A stretch of 8,860 nt of DNA from Clostridia bacterium (GCA_024404475.1 JAKSPV010000054.1:1-8860), one strand, 5' to 3'; shown: positions 1 through 6,627, numbered from the stretch's first letter. The notes: generated by a model not told the origin, from the letters alone. Program-made: numbers and translations.

Positions 1-758
1 CCTTCGGCGGCTGCGAGATTGCGGGCAAAACGCTCGGCATCATCGGGCTCGGTGCAATCGGCCGTCTTGTGGCCGAGGCAGCCGGCGCGCTCGGCATGCA
101 CGTCGTCGGATGTGGCCCGTTCCTGTCGCCGGAGCGGCGCGATGCCCTGCCGCCGATGGACGTCGTCAACACGTTCGACGAGGTGTTTGCCGCGGCGGAC
201 TATCTGACGCTCCACGTCCCGGCAACGCCGGACACGAAGGGACTCATCTCGTCGGCATCCATCGCCAAGATGAAGCCGGGCGTCCGTCTTCTGAACCTTG
301 CGAGAGCCGATCTCGCCGTGGCAGCGGATGTAAAAGAAGCGCTTGCAGCCGGCAAGGTCGCCGTCTACGTCACGGACTTCCCGACCGAGGAAACGGTCGG
401 TGTGCCCGGGATCATTGCGATCCCACACCTCGGTGCATCTACCGAGGAAAGCGAGGACAACTGCGCCGTGATGGCCGCAGGCGAGCTCCGCGATTACCTT
501 GAAAACGGCACAATCCGCTGCAGCGTGAACTTCCCCGTTGCCGAAGCGCCCCGCAAGGGCGGCCGCATCGTTGTGCTCGGGCGTGCCGGAACCGCTCTCG
601 GCGAAAAGGTCGGTTCTGCTGTCAAAGCGACCGTCACATCGTTCGAGGGCAAAACGACTGCCGTCGTTTACGCCGATTACGACGGCGAAATTCCGGAGGG
701 AGATGCCGAGGCACTTGCTGCCATCGACAGCGCCGTCCGCATAAGAGAGTTATCCTGA
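1..758 (+). CDS. serA: D-3-phosphoglycerate dehydrogenase, 3' part
   Basis: This is the C-terminal 251 residues of an NAD-dependent D-3-phosphoglycerate dehydrogenase, which oxidises 3-phosphoglycerate to 3-phosphohydroxypyruvate as the first step of serine synthesis in the cytoplasm. The reading frame is open from position 3 and the start lies outside the window; about 135 residues are probably missing, judged from the short (~390 residue) clostridial form. The Rossmann glycine motif GLGAIG is at 45-62. The three catalytic residues of the 2-hydroxyacid dehydrogenase family can be aligned: Arg in NLARADL (codon 303), Glu in DFPTEE (codon 387) and His in PHLGAST (codon 426). NFPVAEAP then leads into a C-terminal tail of about 66 residues that resembles an ACT domain but is short and divergent. 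Stop TGA is at 756-758. The next gene follows after 30 bases with no terminator between, so they are probably co-transcribed. An upstream serC is likely from family context but not visible. Confidence 0.93.
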   Translation, partial: FGGCEIAGKTLGIIGLGAIGRLVAEAAGALGMHVVGCGPFLSPERRDALPPMDVVNTFDEVFAAADYLTLHVPATPDTKGLISSASIAKMKPGVRLLNLARADLAVAADVKEALAAGKVAVYVTDFPTEETVGVPGIIAIPHLGASTEESEDNCAVMAAGELRDYLENGTIRCSVNFPVAEAPRKGGRIVVLGRAGTALGEKVGSAVKATVTSFEGKTTAVVYADYDGEIPEGDAEALAAIDSAVRIRELS

Positions 759-774
759 AATCTCTATAAAAAAC

Positions 775-780
775 AAGGAG
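775..780 (+). promoter_or_regulatory. Ribosome binding site for the HicB/DinB-like gene
   Basis: A perfect AAGGAG lies 8 bases before the ATG at 789, inside the 30-base gap after serA. It fixes the start of the downstream gene and shows it can be translated independently of serA. Confidence 0.8.
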
Positions 781-788
781 CCATTGTC

Positions 789-1529
789 ATGAACATCAGC
801 ATCATCAAAGAGTACAATGAAAACGGTTTTCTCCTGCACGTCGCGGAATTTCCGGGTGCGTACACGCGCGGGAAAGTTTTCCCCGAAGCCGTCGCCAAGA
901 TCCCGACCGAAGTCCGCCGCTACGAGCTGTGGTGCGGTCTTGAACCGGACACGACGTTCTGCATGAAATTCGTCGAGGAAAAGAAATCCGCTCTGAACGT
1001 GTCGGACGCCGATTCCGACGTCCTGTTTGAGAGCGAACGCGAGCCGCTGACGCGCGAGGAATACGAAGCACTGAAAGCACTCTGCCTCCGCAGCGCAGAC
1101 GATTTTCTGACGCTTTACAGCGCCGTTTCCGACAAATCGAAAGTACTCCGCGAGCCGCGCGACACGTTCTACGGCAAGTGCCCGTCCACTGCGGACGAGA
1201 TCTACGCGCACGCCGCCGGTATATGCGGTTACTACTTTGGTGAGATCGGAGTCGATGCCGGAAATGCCGGTGATATCGCCGAGAGCCGCAAGGCCGCTTT
1301 CGAGGCACTCGAAAAAACGCCCGATTTCCTCGAAAACAAAATATTCGTCGGGAAAGACGGTGAGGAGTGGACGCTCCGCAAGATCTGCCGCCGCTTCGTC
1401 TGGCACGACAGAATCCACGCAAAGTCGCTCTACCGTCTCGTGACTGCCGCCGAGGGCGCCGATGCCCTGCCCGATCCGTTCTGCTTCGGCAAAGCGGCGT
1501 TCGAGTACAACATGACCACATTTATCTGA
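789..1529 (+). CDS. HicB-like / DinB-like two-domain protein of unknown function
   Basis: A 246-residue soluble protein without signal peptide or membrane segment. Residues about 5-45 (GFLLHVAEFPGAYTRGK, then a helix) look like the small HicB/DUF1902-type fold, whose members usually read as a strand pair, a PG(C/A)xTxG turn and a helix. Residues about 88-220 look like a DinB-type four-helix bundle: His141 in YAHAAGICGYYFGE, and a late helix with His206 and His210 (WHDRIHAKSLYR), the HxxxH arrangement that with an earlier His forms the DinB metal site. DinB-like proteins include metal-dependent thiol transferases, but most are uncharacterised, so no reaction can be assigned. The ATG at 789 is fixed by a perfect AAGGAG at 775-780. 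The gene sits 30 bases behind serA and ends just before a strong terminator, so it is probably the last gene of the ser transcript. Domain calls rest on motif reading by eye; the DinB part is the firmer of the two. Confidence 0.75.
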   Translation: MNISIIKEYNENGFLLHVAEFPGAYTRGKVFPEAVAKIPTEVRRYELWCGLEPDTTFCMKFVEEKKSALNVSDADSDVLFESEREPLTREEYEALKALCLRSADDFLTLYSAVSDKSKVLREPRDTFYGKCPSTADEIYAHAAGICGYYFGEIGVDAGNAGDIAESRKAAFEALEKTPDFLENKIFVGKDGEEWTLRKICRRFVWHDRIHAKSLYRLVTAAEGADALPDPFCFGKAAFEYNMTTFI

Positions 1530-1556
1530 TCGTTCATACCGTGCCAAAATAAAAGC

Positions 1557-1593
1557 CCCGCCGAAGAGGTCTTCTCTTCGGCGGGTGTTTTTT
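1557..1593 (+). terminator. Rho-independent terminator after the serA operon, probably bidirectional
   Basis: A perfect 12-base-pair stem (1557-1568 with 1574-1585, CCCGCCGAAGAG on the left arm) closes a 5-base loop and is followed by T6 at 1588-1593. On the other strand the stem is followed by TTTTATTTT (complement of 1546-1554), so it can also stop the DUF1015 transcript, whose stop codon is about 140 bases away on that strand. Confidence 0.92.
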
Positions 1594-1594
1594 A

Positions 1595-1724
1595 TAGCCA
1601 GATCTTGTCAATATAATTCGAGTTTGCAGTCATGACCGGAATTATTACAATCGGGCGTAATTTTCATAACAGCAAAAACGAATTCTTCGCCAAGTTCCAC
1701 TCTGGATGTATCAGTTTTCAAAAA
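1595..1724. other. Intergenic stretch between convergent genes, no gene seen
   Basis: AT-richer than its surroundings. It forms the 3' untranslated part of the DUF1015 transcript before the shared terminator. A plus-strand TATAAT at 1612-1617 has no fitting -35 element. No ORF with a ribosome binding site and no further hairpin with a T run were found. Confidence 0.6.
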
Positions 1725-2960
1725 TTACCGTGTGATCTTTCTTGCTTCGAGGTAGTAGCGCTTGCTCCGCGCCTCACCCATCGAGAACGTCTTGCGCGGG
1801 AGCGTACCGTTTGCCGTAACGTACGGGAACAGTTTCTCTTTTCCCATACCGTCGAGAAGGAAACCGACGGCGCCGTCGCCTGCGGCAAGGGCGCGGAGCG
1901 ACGCTTCATCGTGGATATAGTCACATTTCACGCCTTTGTGTGACGCGACGTAACGGTCGATGAAGTTCTGCAGCGTGCCAACCGTCAGCGCGTGATCCGG
2001 ACTCGTAAATGCGCGCGTTTCTTCGGCGTCACCGAAGACGCACGTTACGGTCTGCCCGACTGCCGCAGGAGCGGTAGCGCTGCGGAATGCGGCGAGAAAA
2101 TCTTCCCTGTCAGCGCCGAGAACGACGCGGTAGATCGGCTCGAAGACGAGTGCCTCATCGCTGAGTGCAACGATCTCACAGAGTGCCCAACGCGCCGGAT
2201 GATCGAGTGCAGCGTCGCCGAGCGACGCTTTGAGCGATTCGTAATGGGCCTTTGCCGCGGCAAGTGAATGGTTGCCGTCGCCCATCGCGTACACGACGCC
2301 GCCGGCGTGTTTCTTTTCATATACCGCGATCTTTCCGAGCATCTTGTCGAGCGGTGCGCCCGTGAGAAGATATCCCTTCGCGGCGCCGCCGCCCTGCATC
2401 AGCGGAAAATCGTAAACGCACGGCAACTCGTCCCGCAAAGAACGCACCGACTCGATGACGTCGCCGTCTTTGTCGTCGATAAGGATCATAATGTGCGGCA
2501 GTTCCAGCGGTGCCGCGGCGCGGATCGCCTGACGAGGCGGGATGCGCTCAACAACGGTCGCCTCCGTCGCACGGACGGGAGACACAGCACCCTTCGCGTA
2601 GTCATATGCTTCAAGGTCGATCTTGCCGACGAGGCCGCGGCGCACTTTGCCGTCCGGCAGCGTGCGTTCCAGGTAGATCATGCTGTTTTCGTAAGTACGG
2701 AGAGCCGCTTCTGCCGCAGCCATTGCCGCGGGGATACCGGCGCCGTGCGACGCTTCCTTTTCCGTGCCGAGATAGGCCTCGGGAAGAAAGAGCGAAAGCG
2801 TCGTCATCTGCCCTGCCGCTGCCTTTTCCGCCTCTGCCCAGTATTCGGGCTCAGAGGTGAACTGATCGCAGGCGATCGCCGCCCACGCGCTCCAGCGCGG
2901 GTCGTTCGCGGCGTAGTCAGGCAAGAGAATATCGGCGGGAGAAAAAATCGTTTTTTCCAT
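1725..2960 (-). CDS. DUF1015 family protein, serine-locus associated
   Basis: A complete 411-residue protein that matches the DUF1015 family in length and hallmark motifs: an N-terminal FSPADILLPDYAAND segment, GDGNHSLAAAKAHYE (DGNHS at 228-232), and the C-terminal PRKTFSMGEARSKRYYLEA (from residue 388). The molecular function of the family is not established. In many Clostridia it is encoded beside serC and serA, and a role linked to serine metabolism is inferred from that context only. The start is the ATG at 2960 (complement): an AAGGAG lies 8 bases upstream and a perfect sigma-A promoter sits just beyond. A further upstream in-frame ATG at 3020 would fall inside the -35 element, so it is rejected. 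The gene is convergent with serA and its follower rather than in line with them, and divergent from the ABC exporter. The stop TAA is at 1725-1727. Cytoplasmic; no membrane segments seen. Confidence 0.92.
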   Translation of the reverse strand: MEKTIFSPADILLPDYAANDPRWSAWAAIACDQFTSEPEYWAEAEKAAAGQMTTLSLFLPEAYLGTEKEASHGAGIPAAMAAAEAALRTYENSMIYLERTLPDGKVRRGLVGKIDLEAYDYAKGAVSPVRATEATVVERIPPRQAIRAAAPLELPHIMILIDDKDGDVIESVRSLRDELPCVYDFPLMQGGGAAKGYLLTGAPLDKMLGKIAVYEKKHAGGVVYAMGDGNHSLAAAKAHYESLKASLGDAALDHPARWALCEIVALSDEALVFEPIYRVVLGADREDFLAAFRSATAPAAVGQTVTCVFGDAEETRAFTSPDHALTVGTLQNFIDRYVASHKGVKCDYIHDEASLRALAAGDGAVGFLLDGMGKEKLFPYVTANGTLPRKTFSMGEARSKRYYLEARKITR

Positions 2961-2968
2961 GGAAGCGG

Positions 2969-2974
2969 CTCCTT
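2969..2974 (-). promoter_or_regulatory. Ribosome binding site deciding the DUF1015 start
   Basis: CTCCTT on the plus strand reads AAGGAG on the minus strand, 8 bases before the ATG at 2960. It selects that start over the longer in-frame ATG at 3020. Confidence 0.85.
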
Positions 2975-2991
2975 GTTTTATCATTGCGTCC

Positions 2992-3020
2992 ATTATACAC
3001 GACGGCGGCCGCTTTGTCAA
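2992..3020 (-). promoter_or_regulatory. Perfect-consensus sigma-A promoter for the DUF1015 gene
   Basis: Read on the minus strand: TTGACA (complement of 3015-3020), exactly 17 bases, then TATAAT (complement of 2992-2997). Both hexamers match consensus at every position. Transcription should begin near 2985, leaving a leader of about 25 bases, too short for a riboswitch or attenuator. Confidence 0.9.
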
Positions 3021-3049
3021 TTCCGGGGACGCGACGACGCGGCTTTTTC

Positions 3050-3078
3050 TTGCATTTCCGACAAAAGTGTGCTATAAT
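3050..3078 (+). promoter_or_regulatory. Sigma-A promoter for the ABC exporter
   Basis: TTGCAT at 3050-3055, a 17-base spacer and TATAAT at 3073-3078, with an extended -10 TG at 3070-3071. The -35 element lies 30 bases from the -35 of the divergent DUF1015 promoter, so the two could share a regulator, although no clear operator palindrome was seen. Predicted leader is about 27 bases. Confidence 0.87.
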
Positions 3079-3099
3079 GATCCTGATTTTAGTTTTACC

Positions 3100-3106
3100 G
3101 AGGTGA
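3100..3106 (+). promoter_or_regulatory. Ribosome binding site deciding the ABC exporter start
   Basis: GAGGTGA lies 5 bases before the ATG at 3112. It selects this start over the far longer open frame that begins at 2959, which would cross both promoters. Confidence 0.8.
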
Positions 3107-3111
3107 ACGCT

Positions 3112-5091
3112 ATGTGGGGACCTGCCGGGCACGAGGAAATGCGGCAGAAGATGCAGATTCCGAAGCCCAAAAAGCTCAGCGAAGTTCCGTCCTATCTCCG
3201 GCGTCTTGTCGGCGGCTTTTTCTACCGTCTTTTCTATATTTTCCGCCTTGTCTGGGAGGCGAAGCCGTATATTCTGTTCGTGATGATCTTTCACGCACTC
3301 TTTTCCGGTTTTGCGCCCGTTTTCAACGCCTATCTCGGCAAGTGGCTTCTGGACGCGCTGTCCGAAGTCATTACCGGTGCAGCGATCGGCGTGCAAACCA
3401 TCGAGTGGGGCGAGATCCTCTGGCTCATGATCGCGCAGTGCCTATTCCTTTTCATCATCGGCATGGAACAGATCCTGAACTCCACGATCACGTCGCTTGC
3501 CGGCGAGCTCGTCGCTAATCACATCAAGCTGAAGATCATCGAAAAATCGAAAGAAGTCGATCTTGCCAGTTTCGACAACCCCGACTTCTACGAAAAACTG
3601 GAGAACGCCTCGCGTGAGGCGGGCATGCGCCCGATCAGCATCCTCAACGCAACGTTCAGCGTGATCAGCGCACTCATCCAGATCGTCTCATTCGTCATCA
3701 TCATCGTCAAGATCAGCGTCTGGGCGCCCGTTGTGATCGTGCTCGTCGCGCTTCCGACCGCGTTCATCAATTTCATCTACCGGCAGAAGAACTTCCGCTA
3801 CATCCGTCATCATTCGCTGGAACGCCGGCAAATGAACTATTACAGCAACCTGATCATCGACAAGGACCTCGTTAAGGAAGTCCGCCTCTACGACCTTTCC
3901 GACACGTTCACCGACCGATTCAAAATAGCATTCCGCGAGTATTTCACCGGCATGAAGAAAATCATTCTCGGCGAAGCCGGCTGGCACGCGGGCATCACGG
4001 TGGCGCGTCAGGGTGCAAACTGTGCCCTGTTCCTTTACATCGCATGGAAAGTCTATAACGGCGTCCTGATGATCGGCGATTACTCGCTTTACACCGGTGC
4101 GCTCAACTCCGTCGCCGGCTGCGTCAACTCGATCATCGCGACGACCGGTACGATCTACGAAGGTACGCTGTTCATCAACAACATGATCGACTTTATGAAC
4201 GAGAAACAGACGATCGTTCCCATCATTGACAATCCGCTTCACATCAACCGCCACACGGCGCACACGATCGACTTTGTGGACGTGTCGTTCCACTACCCGG
4301 GCGGCAGCGGACGCATGGTCATCGACCACCTCAACCTGCACATTGACGCCGGCGACACAATCGTCCTCGTCGGCCTCAACGGCGCCGGCAAGACGACGCT
4401 TCTGAAACTGCTCACCCGTCTCTATGATCCCACGGAAGGCGTCATCCTTCTGGACGGCGAAGACATCCGGAAATACGACACGAAGGAACTCTACCAGATG
4501 TTCGGCGTGATCTTCCAGGATTACGGCAAATATGCCTTCACCGTCGAGGAAAACATTTCTTTCGGCGAGATCAGCCGCGAACTCGATCACGATGAAATCG
4601 TACACGCCGCCGAGCAGAGCGACGCGGACGAATTCATCCGCCGTCTTCCCGACGAATACGACACGCCGCTGATGCGATATTTCTCCAAGGACGGTATCGA
4701 GCTGTCCGGCGGTCAGTGGCAGAAGCTCGCGATCGCACGCGCGTTCTATTCGGACAGCGATTTTCTGATCCTCGACGAACCGACGGCGTCGCTTGACGCA
4801 CTTGCCGAGCAGGAAGTCTTCCGTGAATTCGACGAGCTCCGCAAAGATAAAACGACGATCTTCGTGTCACACCGTCTGTCCAGCGCCACGATGGCGACGA
4901 AAGGCGTCGTGTTGGAGAACGGACGGAGCGAGGAAGAGGGCACGCACGAGGAATTGCTCCGCCGCGGCGGACGTTACTGTGAGCTCTTCATGGCGCAGGC
5001 AAGCCGGTACATGGCCGGTACCGAAAGTCTCGGCGACACCGCCGATACGGATAACAATAACAGAACTCCGGCACCTGACGGAGGTATCTGA
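3112..5091 (+). CDS. ABC exporter, fused permease and ATPase
   Basis: A 659-residue half-transporter that should work as a homodimer in the cytoplasmic membrane. After a charged N-terminal stretch of about 45 residues, six likely membrane segments lie near 52-75, 102-122, 180-200, 203-222, 292-318 and 325-347. The ATPase domain starts near 385 and is complete: A-loop Tyr395, Walker A GLNGAGKTT (421-429), Q-loop Gln469, signature LSGGQ (531-535), Walker B FLILDE with catalytic Glu556, and switch His587. The order permease-then-ATPase and the intact motifs mean an active exporter. The signature context LSGGQWQKLAIARAF resembles peptide (lantibiotic-type) exporters, but no peptide, modification or immunity gene is nearby, so the substrate is unknown. 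The C-terminal 30 residues form a polar, probably disordered tail (DTADTDNNN). The gene has its own promoter; no convincing terminator follows, so some readthrough into lysC is possible. Confidence 0.93.
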   Translation: MWGPAGHEEMRQKMQIPKPKKLSEVPSYLRRLVGGFFYRLFYIFRLVWEAKPYILFVMIFHALFSGFAPVFNAYLGKWLLDALSEVITGAAIGVQTIEWGEILWLMIAQCLFLFIIGMEQILNSTITSLAGELVANHIKLKIIEKSKEVDLASFDNPDFYEKLENASREAGMRPISILNATFSVISALIQIVSFVIIIVKISVWAPVVIVLVALPTAFINFIYRQKNFRYIRHHSLERRQMNYYSNLIIDKDLVKEVRLYDLSDTFTDRFKIAFREYFTGMKKIILGEAGWHAGITVARQGANCALFLYIAWKVYNGVLMIGDYSLYTGALNSVAGCVNSIIATTGTIYEGTLFINNMIDFMNEKQTIVPIIDNPLHINRHTAHTIDFVDVSFHYPGGSGRMVIDHLNLHIDAGDTIVLVGLNGAGKTTLLKLLTRLYDPTEGVILLDGEDIRKYDTKELYQMFGVIFQDYGKYAFTVEENISFGEISRELDHDEIVHAAEQSDADEFIRRLPDEYDTPLMRYFSKDGIELSGGQWQKLAIARAFYSDSDFLILDEPTASLDALAEQEVFREFDELRKDKTTIFVSHRLSSATMATKGVVLENGRSEEEGTHEELLRRGGRYCELFMAQASRYMAGTESLGDTADTDNNNRTPAPDGGI

Positions 5092-5156
5092 CCGACAATT
5101 TTCCGTTTCGCATAAAAAAAGCGCTGTCAAAGGGCTATTTCTCCGCATTTCCCCCA
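5092..5156. other. Gap between the ABC exporter and the lysC promoter
   Basis: No gene, and no hairpin followed by a T run, could be found. There is only an A7 run at 5113-5119 followed by the six-base palindrome AGCGCT. Termination of the ABC transcript is therefore not explained by sequence alone. Confidence 0.5.
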
Positions 5157-5185
5157 TTGACATTTGCCGATCGGTTTCATATAAT
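5157..5185 (+). promoter_or_regulatory. Perfect-consensus sigma-A promoter for aspartate kinase
   Basis: TTGACA at 5157-5162, exactly 17 bases, TATAAT at 5180-5185. Transcription should start near 5192, so the leader is only about 33 bases. That leaves no room for the lysine riboswitch or T-box often found before lysine-pathway genes. Confidence 0.91.
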
Positions 5186-5210
5186 GGAGTATATTTGTAT
5201 TCTCTTACGC

Positions 5211-5218
5211 GAGGGGTG
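5211..5218 (+). promoter_or_regulatory. Ribosome binding site for the TTG-started aspartate kinase
   Basis: GAGGGGTG lies 6 bases before the TTG at 5225. An in-frame GTG at 5216 lies inside this site and so cannot use it. The in-frame GTG at 5258 lacks any ribosome binding site at suitable distance, although the conserved kinase sequence begins right there. Confidence 0.7.
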
Positions 5219-5224
5219 TTTCTC

Positions 5225-6571
5225 TTGGCTATCAAATCTCCTGTCTGCGGCGAAAACGTGAAGGTCGTCAAGTTCGGCGGCTCCTCTCTCGCCGACGCCG
5301 CGCATTTCAAACAGGTACGCGATATCATTCTTGCCGACCCGACAAGACGCTTTGTCGTCCCGTCGGCGCCCGGCAAGCGTTTTCCCGGCGACTCGAAAGT
5401 CACCGATATGCTTTACGACTGCTATACGATCGCCGCGTCCGGCGGCAACTTTGACGAGGCGTTCTCCCGCATCACGGCACGTTACGTCGATATCATCGAC
5501 GGGCTCGGTCTCACCCTCGATCTTTCGGATGAGTTCGAGAGCATCAAGAGCGCGATCCGCAATCATGCGGGACGCGACTTCGCCGCGAGCCGCGGTGAAT
5601 ACCTGAACGGCATCGTTCTTGCCGCTTATCTCGGTTTCGACTTCATCGACGCCGCTTCCGTCATCTGTTTTGCCGACAACGGCACGTTTGACGCCCGCTG
5701 CACGAACACGCTTCTTTCCGCGGAACTGGCACAGCACAAGTGCGCCGTCATCCCCGGTTTCTACGGTTCGATGCCGAACGGCACGCTCAAAACGTTCTCC
5801 CGCGGCGGCTCCGATATCACGGGCTCCATCGTTGCCCGCGCCTCCGAGGCGGCTCTGTACGAGAACTGGACGGACGTCTCCGGCTTTTTGATGGCCGATC
5901 CGCGCATCATCCCGTCGCCGCTCGGCATCAAGACGATCACCTACCGGGAGCTTCGCGAGCTTTCCTACATGGGTGCGACCGTCCTGCACGAAGACTCGAT
6001 CTTCCCTGTCCGCTTCGCGGGCATCCCGATCAACATCCGCAACACGAACGAGCCCGAAGCACCCGGCACAATGATCCTGCCAACCTCCGATGAGTTCGAC
6101 ACGGAGCATATCATCACCGGCATCGCCGGCAAAAAGGGATTCTGCGTCGTCAACATCGAAAAAGACATGATGAACTCCGAGGTCGGTTTCGGCCGCAAGG
6201 TCCTCGAAGTCCTGGAGCACGAGGGCGTCTGCTTCGAGCACCTGCCGTCCGGTATCGACACGATGAGCATCGTTCTGAACGAGACCGAACTGGAAGGTCA
6301 CAAAGACCGCATCGTCAGCGGCATCTGCCGCACGGTCGATCCCGATTCCGTCAGCATTGAAAGCGGGCTCGCGCTGCTCGCCGTTGTCGGACGCGGCATG
6401 GTCAAGACGCCCGGTACCGCCGCGCGCGTCTTCAGTGCCATCGCGAACGCCGGCATCAACATCAAGATGATCGACCAGGGCTCGAGCGAGCTGAGCATCA
6501 TCGTCGCCGTCGCCGAAAACGAGCTCGAAAAAGCGCTCCGCGCGATCTACGAAGAATTTGTCAGAGCATAA
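5225..6571 (+). CDS. lysC: Aspartate kinase with two C-terminal ACT domains
   Basis: Phosphorylates L-aspartate to 4-aspartyl phosphate, the first committed step to lysine, threonine, methionine and diaminopimelate. The 448 residues match the single-chain aspartokinase class (about 450 residues, as E. coli LysC) rather than the alpha/beta type of about 400. The amino-acid kinase domain starts with VKVVKFGGSSLAD (KFGGSS 16-21) and contains RGGSDITGS (193 on) and the DPRIIPSP...ITYRELRELSYMGATVLHEDS stretch. Two ACT domains follow, near 305-378 (VVNIEKDMMN) and 382-448 (LLAVVGRGMVKTPG), so feedback control by lysine and/or threonine is expected; which effector cannot be told. The TTG start at 5225 is chosen for GAGGGGTG upstream and the perfect promoter; a GTG at 5258 would give a 437-residue protein. 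The isozyme symbol is a best guess, because the enzyme could equally serve the threonine branch. It is a single-gene transcript ending in a hairpin. Confidence 0.93.
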   Translation: MAIKSPVCGENVKVVKFGGSSLADAAHFKQVRDIILADPTRRFVVPSAPGKRFPGDSKVTDMLYDCYTIAASGGNFDEAFSRITARYVDIIDGLGLTLDLSDEFESIKSAIRNHAGRDFAASRGEYLNGIVLAAYLGFDFIDAASVICFADNGTFDARCTNTLLSAELAQHKCAVIPGFYGSMPNGTLKTFSRGGSDITGSIVARASEAALYENWTDVSGFLMADPRIIPSPLGIKTITYRELRELSYMGATVLHEDSIFPVRFAGIPINIRNTNEPEAPGTMILPTSDEFDTEHIITGIAGKKGFCVVNIEKDMMNSEVGFGRKVLEVLEHEGVCFEHLPSGIDTMSIVLNETELEGHKDRIVSGICRTVDPDSVSIESGLALLAVVGRGMVKTPGTAARVFSAIANAGINIKMIDQGSSELSIIVAVAENELEKALRAIYEEFVRA

Positions 6572-6576
6572 AGAAA

Positions 6577-6620
6577 GCAGCGGCAAAGAGGGATCTTCCC
6601 CGTTTGTCGCTGCCTTTTTT
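6577..6620 (+). terminator. Terminator shared by lysC and the convergent HIT gene
   Basis: An 11-base-pair stem with one G-U wobble (6577-6587 with 6603-6613, left arm GCAGCGGCAAA) encloses a small GGG/CCC inner pairing and is followed by T6 at 6615-6620. On the opposite strand the stem is followed by TTTCTTT, so it can also end the HIT transcript, whose stop codon is only 8 bases away. Confidence 0.9.
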
Positions 6621-6627
6621 AAAACGC

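Noticed and set aside
762..775. Possible -10 element (TATAAA) between serA and the next gene
   Set aside because: There is no matching -35 at proper distance inside the serA coding end, and it would leave almost no leader before the ATG.
750..1547. A 265-codon minus-strand frame opposite the HicB/DinB-like gene
   Set aside because: It lacks any family motif, while the plus-strand gene has an ideal ribosome site and recognisable domain motifs. The mirror frame is a codon-usage artefact.
1632..1943. A plus-strand 103-codon frame behind a TATAAT at 1612-1617
   Set aside because: No -35 element fits at 15-19 bases upstream, there is no ribosome site before the ATG, and two thirds of it is antisense to the DUF1015 gene.
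2268..3077. A 269-codon plus-strand frame over the start of the DUF1015 gene
   Set aside because: It is antisense to a gene with strong family motifs, rich in Arg and Cys, crosses both promoters, and has no ribosome site.
3688..4605. A 305-codon open frame on the minus strand opposite the ABC exporter
   Set aside because: Runs of Asp and Val, including a DDDDE end, reflect antisense of ATC and GTC codons. There is no ribosome site, and the opposite strand is a firm ABC exporter.
4793..5224. Long in-frame extension of aspartate kinase back into the ABC gene
   Set aside because: The frame is simply free of stops across the end of the ABC gene and the intergenic gap. The promoter at 5157-5185 and ribosome site at 5211-5218 place the real start at 5225.
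5192..5224. Leader of aspartate kinase considered as a lysine riboswitch or T-box
   Set aside because: Only about 33 bases lie between the predicted transcript start and the start codon, far too short for either element, and no hairpin plus T run is present.
5177..6586. A 469-codon open frame on the minus strand opposite aspartate kinase
   Set aside because: It mirrors a well-supported gene, has a composition heavy in Asp, Val, Arg and Ala typical of antisense reading of GC-rich codons, has no recognised motif, and its start lies within the lysC promoter.
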